A DNA stretch of 25,951 nt, from NCBI GenBank assembly GCA_039810045.1, contig JBDHWF010000046.1, positions 1-25,951 on the forward strand, written 5' to 3'. How positions within the stretch are numbered: position 1 is the stretch's first letter; the number at the start of each line of letters is the position of its first letter. Shown piece by piece: positions 20,412 to 25,951 of this stretch. Both the position numbers and the translations under genes were made by a program. The notes beneath the pieces were generated by a model. The model ran no database searches, was not told the origin of the DNA, and was given only the letters and a program-made list of their open reading frames with translations. Origin of the DNA: CADCWN01 sp039810045 (GTDB taxonomy: Bacteria; Chloroflexota; Chloroflexia; Thermomicrobiales; CADCWN01).

Positions 20412-22094
20412 CTAAACTTCAGTAACCACTGGGAGAATCATCGGGCGCTGGTGCGTGTTGCGATAAATGTAGCCCCCCAACACCTGCGCTGTTCGTTCGA
20501 CCAGGCGACCATACTCGGCCCGTCCACGCCCACTGCTGCGGTGTAATGCCCGCCGCACTTCGTCCGCCGCGCCATCGAGGAGTCCGTCATCTTCGTTGTG
20601 GACGAACCCACGCGAGACAATCTCTGGCCCATTGAGAATCTGCCCTGTATCACGGTCGATGACCAACGAAGCAAAGATGACGCCATCTTCGGAGAGATGT
20701 TGCCGATCGCGGAGTACGACGGTGGTGACATTGCCAATCGTCAGGCCATCGATCAAGACTGAGCCGGAGGGGACGCTGCCGAGCTTGCGTGCCGCGCCTT
20801 CATCAAACTGCCAGATGTCGCCAATCTCGGCGATTGGCACTCGTGCTTTCTCCATGCCCCATTCTACCGCCATCCGCTGATAGAGTAGGAGATGGCGGAA
20901 CTCGCCGTGAACGGGCAGGACATAGCGCGGGCGCGTGAGTTCCAGCATATATTGCAACTCGTCATGGGCACCGTGCCCCGATACATGGATCTGCGGCATC
21001 AGGGCGTTGTAGATCACATTTGCCCCACCACGAAAGAGGTTGTCGATGGTCCGGGCGACTGTTTCTTCGTTACCCGGAATTGGCGATGAGGCGAGCACCA
21101 CTGTATCACCGGGGATCAGGCGGAGCGAGCGATGCTCACCAGCGGCTACCCTGCTCAGCGCCGCGGTTGGTTCGCCTTGACTGCCAGTCATCATTAGCAG
21201 CACTTGTTTGGGTGGATATTTGGCCGCCTCATCAACGGAGATCAGGGTGCCAAGGGGTACCTCAAGGTAGCCCAGATCCATAGCGACCCGCGTATTATTT
21301 TCCATACTCCGGCCTACCGCAGCGACTTTGCGGCCATATTTGTGAGCCGTGGTGATCGCGTGCTGGAGCCGTGTGATATTCGAGGCAAAGGTTGTAATAA
21401 TCACCCGCCCGGTGGCCTCAGTCACTATTTGCTCCAGGGCTTCACGCACCACCTGTTCAGATGGGGTACGCCCTCTGGCTTCGATTCTGGTGGTATCCGA
21501 GATCAAGAGCAGCACCCCTTCGTCGCCAAGTTGCCGCAGCCGAGCTTCGTCGGTGGGCGGCCCAGAGATTGGCGTGGGGTCGAACTTGAAATCACCAGTG
21601 GCGATCACAATCCCCTCTGGCGTATGCAGCGCCACGGCCATACTCCCCGGAATTGAGTGGCTGACTGGCACAAACTCGGCATCGATTTGTTGCGTCAGTG
21701 GGTAGCGTTCACCTGGTTTGACCCGACAAAAGTCGGCCAGATCGAGCACGCGCCGTTCGCGGAGTTTGGCCTCGACAAACCCAAGCGCGAGATCCGAGCC
21801 ATAGATCGGTATCGGATTACTTGGTGTGGCGATTTGTGGCAGCAGGTATGGTAGGCCACCGATATGGTCTTCGTGGCCGTGGGTGATCAGGATACCGCGT
21901 AATTGGTCGCGGTGTTCGCGGAGATAGGTATAGTCGGGGATCACGAGATCGACGCCACGTTGTTCTTCTTCGGGGAATTTGACCCCCGCATCGATCAGGA
22001 TCAGATTGTTGCCAAACTCAAAAAGGTATGAGTTCTTGCCAATTTCGCCCACCCCACCCAGGGGAATCAGGCGAACACGCTTTCGTTTTGCCAC
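20412..22094 (-). CDS. rnj: Ribonuclease J (metallo-beta-lactamase / beta-CASP)
   Basis: The GTG at 22094 is chosen because AAGGA lies 5 nt upstream; a GTG at 22127 would add 11 residues. The product of 560 residues has the usual RNase J length. Motif 2, HGHEDH at 72-77, binds two zincs; VSHSIPGS and ATGDFKFDPTPI supply further ligands. The beta-CASP insert (TTFASNITRL..., MTGSQGEP) and the C-terminal domain with DRDTGQILNGPEIVSRGF are in place. The enzyme is a cytosolic 5'-3' exonuclease and endonuclease in mRNA decay and rRNA processing. It stands alone between a DapA-like gene and its own terminator hairpin. Confidence 0.96.
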   Translation of the reverse strand: MAKRKRVRLIPLGGVGEIGKNSYLFEFGNNLILIDAGVKFPEEEQRGVDLVIPDYTYLREHRDQLRGILITHGHEDHIGGLPYLLPQIATPSNPIPIYGSDLALGFVEAKLRERRVLDLADFCRVKPGERYPLTQQIDAEFVPVSHSIPGSMAVALHTPEGIVIATGDFKFDPTPISGPPTDEARLRQLGDEGVLLLISDTTRIEARGRTPSEQVVREALEQIVTEATGRVIITTFASNITRLQHAITTAHKYGRKVAAVGRSMENNTRVAMDLGYLEVPLGTLISVDEAAKYPPKQVLLMMTGSQGEPTAALSRVAAGEHRSLRLIPGDTVVLASSPIPGNEETVARTIDNLFRGGANVIYNALMPQIHVSGHGAHDELQYMLELTRPRYVLPVHGEFRHLLLYQRMAVEWGMEKARVPIAEIGDIWQFDEGAARKLGSVPSGSVLIDGLTIGNVTTVVLRDRQHLSEDGVIFASLVIDRDTGQILNGPEIVSRGFVHNEDDGLLDGAADEVRRALHRSSGRGRAEYGRLVERTAQVLGGYIYRNTHQRPMILPVVTEV

Positions 22095-22154
22095 GAGGTT
22101 CCTTTCTTCGTCGGTTCTCGTATTCACTAGCGACGATAGTATTGCGATTGTTCG

Positions 22155-22172
22155 TGACTACCCATGTAGTCA
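22155..22172. promoter_or_regulatory. 7-bp inverted repeat upstream of RNase J
   Basis: TGACTAC (22155-22161) and GTAGTCA (22166-22172) are perfect complements around CCAT. The centre lies about 70 bp upstream of the RNase J start. RNase J messages are often self-regulated, so a leader structure or operator is conceivable. A possible minus-strand -10 (TACTAT, 22141-22136) lies nearby without a clear -35. Confidence 0.3.
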
Positions 22173-22254
22173 TGCTGTTGATCAAGGAGCAGGCACGCAT
22201 TTCGCTGCCATGCACCGCTGTTGTTCGTTTGGCGGGAGCAAGGACGGCAAATGG

Positions 22255-23166
22255 TCAGGCTCGTACCGCATCGTATTTTGCTAATCCCAGGGTATCAATC
22301 AATGCGTGGAGATCGCGTTTTGCTTGCTCATCCAAGCTGAGACCGGGCGCACGGACTGTCGCATTCTTGATCTGCCCCCGGCGCACCTGAATCTCTTTGC
22401 GAGCCGCCACCCCTACGCCAGCCTGCCCATCAAGGAGCATCAGGGGCAGATGGTGATAATAGAGGGCGGCAGCATGGTCAGTGTTGCCAGCCTTAAATGC
22501 TTCCCAGATTTCGACCAGGATTTCGGCATACGGGAAGCCAGTCATCGCCCCGCTGGCACCAGCCCGTAACTCATCGAGCAACCAGACACCACTGAGCCCG
22601 CCCTGGAAGGTGATGCGCCCCGCTGGAAGGGCAGCGGCAGTTTGCCGCATCCGCGATCCCGTGGGGATATCTTCAAGCTTAATCGTCACGATTTCTGGCA
22701 CCGCGTTGACCATTTCGGCCATAAATTGCGGCGACATACTGACGCCATTGACGGGGGGATAATCTTGCAGCACGATTGGCAAGCCCCCTTCCGCGCCAAT
22801 GCGACGATAATGTTCGATCAAGCCCTTGCCCACTTTGCTGAAATTAGGCGGCGCGATCATCACTCCCGCAGCTCCAGCCTCGCGAGCAGCCTGGGTACGG
22901 GCAATGGTGACATCAGTGCCATCGTGAGAGACGCCAACGATGACGGGAATCCGACCAGCGATTGTCTGCATCGCCACGCCAATCAATTGATCGCGCTCGG
23001 CATCGCTCAGGCGTGGCGCTTCGCCCGCTACCCCCAGGATGGTGATCCCTTGTACGCCCGCCGCAATAGTGGCATTGAGCAGGCTGGCGAATGATGCTTC
23101 GTCGATCTGCCCGCGCTGATCAAACGGCGTGGATACGATGACATAGATTCCTGATAGTCCCTCCAT
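22255..23166 (-). CDS. DapA/N-acetylneuraminate lyase-superfamily aldolase (not DHDPS)
   Basis: The 303-residue TIM barrel has the Schiff-base lysine Lys163 in VTIKLED and the catalytic tyrosine Tyr136 in LQDYPPVNG. The pyruvate-binding Thr-Thr pair of DHDPS (TTGE) is replaced by VAGE (46-49), and the DHDPS arginine after the tyrosine is missing. A different 2-keto or hydroxy acid substrate is therefore likely, and lysine synthesis unlikely. The ATG at 23166 follows AAAGGA by 8 nt. It lies 123 nt after the BtpA-family gene on the same strand, so it is probably a catabolic aldolase or dehydratase of that cluster. Confidence 0.87.
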   Translation of the reverse strand: MEGLSGIYVIVSTPFDQRGQIDEASFASLLNATIAAGVQGITILGVAGEAPRLSDAERDQLIGVAMQTIAGRIPVIVGVSHDGTDVTIARTQAAREAGAAGVMIAPPNFSKVGKGLIEHYRRIGAEGGLPIVLQDYPPVNGVSMSPQFMAEMVNAVPEIVTIKLEDIPTGSRMRQTAAALPAGRITFQGGLSGVWLLDELRAGASGAMTGFPYAEILVEIWEAFKAGNTDHAAALYYHHLPLMLLDGQAGVGVAARKEIQVRRGQIKNATVRAPGLSLDEQAKRDLHALIDTLGLAKYDAVRA

Positions 23167-23189
23167 CGGTCGATTCCTTTCTTGCTGAT

Positions 23190-23207
23190 TTGGCTATATG
23201 CAGCCAA
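23190..23207. promoter_or_regulatory. 6-bp dyad upstream of the DapA-like gene
   Basis: TTGGCT (23190-23195) and AGCCAA (23202-23207) flank ATATGC, 24-41 bp upstream of the start. The minus-strand TATAGC inside the dyad could be a -10, but no matching -35 was found. It is a candidate operator or promoter site only. Confidence 0.25.
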
Positions 23208-23289
23208 TTAATCTTCAAACTGATTGGCCCATCCAACCAGATATGCCCATTGTCGTTGCGCCAGAAGCGATCGCAGACGCGGCAAATGG

Positions 23290-24099
23290 CTAGCCGTTGA
23301 CGATTGCCATCAGGCGCCGAACCCGCGCAATATCAACACTGGCGGTTGTTGTACCACCATGCTTGAAATAGGTGCCAATAATCGCTCCATCAGCGATGGT
23401 GAACGTTTCACGCACGGTCTCCGCCGAAACGCCGCTACCAACCAGCAGCGGTGTCTCTGGTAGCACGGCGCGGACCCGCCGCAGATCGTCCAGATCGGTT
23501 GGCTCACCCGTGCCTGAGCCAGTCAGAATCAGGGCATCAGCTAACCCACGCTCAACCGCATCACGCGCAGCGTCTTCGATTGGCTGATTACCCAGCACTG
23601 TGGCGTGTTTGACCTGCACATCAGCCAGGATCGCGACGGTTGAGTCCAATTCGCGGCGCCGACGCAAGGTCTGGTCAGCACGGCCTTCGATCAGTCCCTG
23701 GTCGGTAAGCATTGCGCCACTGTGAATATTGACGCGCATAAAGGCGTTTGGGCCAGCACAGATCGTTGCCAGGGCGAGCGCTGCGGCAGCGTCGTTCCGC
23801 AGCACGTTGACGCCCAATGGCAACGTTGTGAGTGCGCGTAGTTCGCTGAGAATGCGGGCCATTGCCGCCACTGTTTCGGGTTCTACTGACCCGGCACGGA
23901 ATGGGACATCGCCGAAGTTTTCGATGATCACCGCATCAACCCCGCCCTCAGCGAGGGCGAGCAGATCGGCGCGGGCGCGTTCAATGATTGCCGAAAAATC
24001 TCCGGCCCACCCCGGCGCGCCAGGAAGCGCCGCAAGGTGCACAACGCCAATGACTGTGCGTCTATTGCGCTGAAAGAGGGTGGATGTTCCGACAGCCAT
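23290..24099 (-). CDS. BtpA/SgcQ-family TIM-barrel protein
   Basis: The start is set at ATG 24099 (AGGA 10 nt upstream), giving 269 residues and the typical short lead-in to VIGVVHLAALPGAPG. ATG 24123 and TTG 24129 are alternatives without a ribosome-binding site. The BtpA signatures are VHLAALPGAP (20-29), VDAVIIENFGDVPF (54-67), a middle NIHSGAM segment, and the C-terminal TGSGTGEPTDLDDL...LLVGSGVSAETV, which looks like a phosphate-binding barrel end. BtpA was named for photosystem I stability in cyanobacteria, while SgcQ sits in a sugar locus of E. coli; the enzymatic role is unknown. Its place between an M20 hydrolase and a DapA-type aldolase favours a catabolic enzyme. Confidence 0.88.
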   Translation of the reverse strand: MAVGTSTLFQRNRRTVIGVVHLAALPGAPGWAGDFSAIIERARADLLALAEGGVDAVIIENFGDVPFRAGSVEPETVAAMARILSELRALTTLPLGVNVLRNDAAAALALATICAGPNAFMRVNIHSGAMLTDQGLIEGRADQTLRRRRELDSTVAILADVQVKHATVLGNQPIEDAARDAVERGLADALILTGSGTGEPTDLDDLRRVRAVLPETPLLVGSGVSAETVRETFTIADGAIIGTYFKHGGTTTASVDIARVRRLMAIVNG

Positions 24100-24202
24100 T
24101 GCCGCTAAATCCTGGTTAGGCATCAGCAATATATAACGTATAAGAAACTGCCATGCTCGCAGTGATCAAATAGTGCATTATCCGCGCCATGATCACAATC
24201 AG

Positions 24203-25399
24203 CTAACTTTCTCCATTGAGGAAGCGTAGGGCGACGGTGGTCAACATCGCTACGCCAATCGGCAACGCCTGCTCGTCGTCAATATCGAAGCGGGGATGAT
24301 GATGCCCATAAATCAACCCCAGGTCAGGATTCCGCGACCCCACCCGGAAGAAACACCCCGGCACCTGTTGCAGAAAATAGGCCATATCTTCGCCGCCCAT
24401 CCCTGGTTCTCGTTCGATAACGTTTTCGGGACCAACGATCTCCTCCGCTACGGCACGCACAAGGTCGGTCATCTCTGGTTCGTTGATCAGGGTTGGATAG
24501 CCAAAGCGGTATTGGACTGTGGCTTCGGCCCGCATCGCCGTAGCTATTCCGCTGATCAGAGCGGGAATCCGCTCAGCCAGATTCTGCCGCACTTCTTCGT
24601 CAAATGTGCGCACCGTCGCTTTCATAACTGCTTCTTCGGGGATGATATTGGAGACAGTGCCAGCATGGAGCGATCCTACGGTGATGACGGCCTGACGGAG
24701 TGGGTTGACTTCGCGACTAACCAGGCTTTGCAGGGCAGTGATCGCTTGTGCGGCCACGACGATTGGATCGACACAACCGTGGGGCCGCGCGGCGTGACCA
24801 CCCACCCCCTTGATCGTTGCGATAAAGCCATCTGATGCGGCATTGTTTGGCCCAGCACAGACGCCAACCGTGCCCACAGGCAGGTCTTGTCCAATGTGAA
24901 TCCCAAAGGCCGCGTCAACGTGCGGGTTTTCGAGGACGCCAGCTTCAATCATTGGCTTCGCCCCACCGGGCGGCAACTCTTCTGATGGCTGAAAGACGAA
25001 CTTGACAGTGCCATGCAACGCCGCTTGCCGGGTTTTGAGCAAGGCGGCCACACTGAGCAACATCGCCGTATGCGCATCATGGCCACACGCGTGCATCACC
25101 CCCGGATGCTGCGACTTGTACGGGACGTCGTTCAACTCGTCGATCGGTAAGGCGTCCATATCGGCCCGTAAGAGGATCGTCTTCCCGGGCTGCCCGCCCA
25201 CCAGGAGTCCAACCACGCCCGTCTTGGCCACCCCAGTCGTCATCGGGATCCCTAACTCGGTCAAGCGGGTGGCGACGAACTGGGCGGTGGCGGTTTCGTG
25301 CATCCCCAGTTCCGGGTGTTGGTGCAGGTAGCGCCGGTCGGCGACCGTCTGCCCGCCCTGCTCCAACGCCGCTTCCATGATGGTGGTGCTTGCGGTCAT
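24203..25399 (-). CDS. M20D-family amidohydrolase (N-acyl-amino-acid / hippurate hydrolase type)
   Basis: The ATG at 25399 follows GAGGAG by 6 nt and gives 398 residues; an in-frame start at 25456 would add 19 atypical residues. Metal-site motifs are HPELGMHE (28-35), RADMDALP (78-85), HACGHDAH with Cys105, His107 and His110, the catalytic Glu140-Glu141 pair in QPSEELPPGG, His168, and the C-terminal GHHHPRF. The cysteine in ACGHD marks the M20D carboxypeptidase/aminoacylase group, which removes acyl groups from amino acids or related amides in the cytosol. The dimerisation domain sits between about 185 and 290. It heads a possible operon with the BtpA- and DapA-like genes. Confidence 0.94.
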   Translation of the reverse strand: MTASTTIMEAALEQGGQTVADRRYLHQHPELGMHETATAQFVATRLTELGIPMTTGVAKTGVVGLLVGGQPGKTILLRADMDALPIDELNDVPYKSQHPGVMHACGHDAHTAMLLSVAALLKTRQAALHGTVKFVFQPSEELPPGGAKPMIEAGVLENPHVDAAFGIHIGQDLPVGTVGVCAGPNNAASDGFIATIKGVGGHAARPHGCVDPIVVAAQAITALQSLVSREVNPLRQAVITVGSLHAGTVSNIIPEEAVMKATVRTFDEEVRQNLAERIPALISGIATAMRAEATVQYRFGYPTLINEPEMTDLVRAVAEEIVGPENVIEREPGMGGEDMAYFLQQVPGCFFRVGSRNPDLGLIYGHHHPRFDIDDEQALPIGVAMLTTVALRFLNGES

Positions 25400-25738
25400 C
25401 GTTTGCTCCTCAGCTTTTGTATCGAGGGCCTTTGCCTCGCTGCAAATCACTATCAATAGGGAAAGTGAACATTGCGATCATCAGAAACGATTAGCGAACG
25501 GATCGAGCAGAGTACTACGTATCAGCTTCTCAATAATCGTAAAGGTACGAGTAAGGCTTTTGGGCGCTTGTTGTTCAGGCGAGCCAGCGCTTGAATCTTT
25601 TCAGGAGCGGCAAGAAGCATGATCCTGATTGCCAATACTGTGGGCGATTAAAACATGATTTGGTTGCTAAGGTTCCCAGGTTTGCCCATGCACCAGTACT
25701 GTAACGCACGCATTATGGGCTATCGATGCTGCACAGCG
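25400..25738. other. 339-bp intergenic region upstream of the M20D gene
   Basis: No gene is evident. Next to the M20D start is its GAGGAG site. A possible minus-strand promoter, TTGCAG (25443-25438) and TACAAA (25419-25414) with an 18-nt spacer, lies just upstream. The rest has only short palindromes such as CAGTACTG near 25694 and a CCAGCGCTT at 25584-25592. I see no clear terminator hairpin after the ANTAR gene. Confidence 0.4.
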
Positions 25739-25951
25739 TTAAAGTGACTTTTCCAGTTGATGCGTCAGGAGAATCGCTTCGGCAATCTCTCGCATCGATT
25801 TTCGTGTATCCATACTGGCTTTGCGAATACGATGGAATGCTTCGGCTTCCTTGAGGCCCTGATTCTCCATCAGAATCCCTTTGGCTTGCTCAACAACTTT
25901 GCGTGTTTCAATCGCCTCTTTCAAGGTGTTGACTTCGGTTTCCATAGTTTG
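25739..25951 (-). CDS. C-terminal ANTAR domain of a truncated regulator (partial)
   Basis: The frame is open to the window edge; upstream of the Met at 25945 are sense codons, so the gene very likely continues beyond 25951. The visible 70 residues are a short coiled-coil lead (METEVNTLKEAIETRKVV) followed by the ANTAR three-helix signature EQAKGILMENQGLKEAEAFHRIRKASMDTR and REIAEAIL. ANTAR domains bind paired RNA hairpins and prevent termination. They usually follow a GAF or response-regulator receiver domain, which would lie outside the window. No matching antiterminator hairpin pair was identified here. Confidence 0.85.
   Translation of the reverse strand, partial: QTMETEVNTLKEAIETRKVVEQAKGILMENQGLKEAEAFHRIRKASMDTRKSMREIAEAILLTHQLEKSL

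Noticed and set aside
22255..23166. Call as dapA of lysine biosynthesis
   Set aside because: The Thr-Thr pyruvate-binding pair and the arginine that binds aspartate semialdehyde are both replaced.
23290..24099. Photosystem I biogenesis role for the BtpA-family protein
   Set aside because: No photosynthesis genes are in the window, and the family is widespread in non-phototrophs.
24162..24196. GTGATCA/TGATCAC inverted repeat between the M20D and BtpA-like genes
   Set aside because: Seven-bp arms are separated by 21 nt with no promoter element in register, and GATC-containing words are frequent in this DNA.
25619..25651. Ten-codon plus-strand ORF (MILIANTVGD) after AGGAG
   Set aside because: Spacing to the ribosome-binding site is about 12 nt, there is no larger gene to lead, and so short an ORF is expected by chance.
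1..25951. CRISPR arrays, tRNA or rRNA genes, insertion sequences, integrases
   Set aside because: No regularly spaced repeats, cloverleaf-like sequences, transposase motifs or flanking target duplications were seen on either strand.

Overview
The window reads as chromosomal DNA of a free-living heterotrophic bacterium with moderately high GC. The organism is most likely a member of the Chloroflexota. This is inferred from the mix of genes: a sugar-binding lipoprotein with a double-arginine leader and a long Ser/Ala/Thr/Pro linker, a MoxR/VWA pair beside XdhC-type Mo-enzyme chaperones, an RNase J, PepF, and a MerR-cobalamin regulator. No rRNA, tRNA or single-copy phylogenetic marker is present, so the placement is tentative. 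I see no insertion sequence, integrase, phage gene or CRISPR array. Most genes lie on the minus strand in short, tightly packed operons, and several neighbours overlap by 8-11 nt at start/stop junctions.

Layout, left to right. (1) Positions 1-2302 hold the possible tail of an unseen gene, a 14-TM drug-type MFS exporter (minus), and a divergent AhpD/carboxymuconolactone-decarboxylase-type protein (plus) that ends in a bidirectional terminator. (2) 2310-3364 is pfkA with two dyads in its leader. (3) 3432-10738 is a minus-strand catabolic block read right to left: ROK repressor, metal-dependent amidohydrolase, sugar-type binding lipoprotein, two ABC permeases, and an argininosuccinate-lyase-superfamily enzyme. 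No ABC ATPase is encoded. Together these look like a regulated uptake and degradation cassette for an unknown, probably nitrogen- and carboxylate-containing or glycosidic compound. (4) 10739-11125 is a 387-bp divergent control region with a strong promoter for the ROK gene set inside a dyad, and a 12-bp inverted repeat with one copy on each side. (5) 11126-12954 is a plus-strand trio: an 81-residue protein ending exactly in -Val-Ala-Gly-Gly, a membrane-anchored protein of unknown function, and a CarH-like MerR/B12 regulator with intact cobalamin-ligand motifs.

(6) 12964-15852 is a minus-strand run of Nudix hydrolase, DCC-family thiol protein and oligoendopeptidase F. (7) 15991-20219 is a molybdo-hydroxylase maturation module: MoxR AAA+ ATPase (CoxD-like), VWA protein (CoxE-like), tandem hairpins, a short canonical XdhC/CoxI protein, a long XdhC protein with a degenerate N-terminal half, and a MobA-like nucleotidyltransferase. 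The CO-dehydrogenase or xanthine-dehydrogenase subunits it should serve are not in the window. (8) 20366-22094 is RNase J with a downstream hairpin. (9) 22255-25399 is a possible operon of M20D amidohydrolase, BtpA/SgcQ-family barrel and a DapA-superfamily aldolase that lacks the DHDPS substrate residues. (10) 25739-25951 is the C-terminal ANTAR domain of a protein cut by the window edge.

The best candidates for undescribed biology are the Gly-Gly-tailed small protein with its membrane partner, the ATPase-less lyase/amidohydrolase import operon, the split XdhC pair in an orphan Cox-type module, and the M20-BtpA-DapA cluster. All assignments rest on reading motifs by eye; no database search was run.
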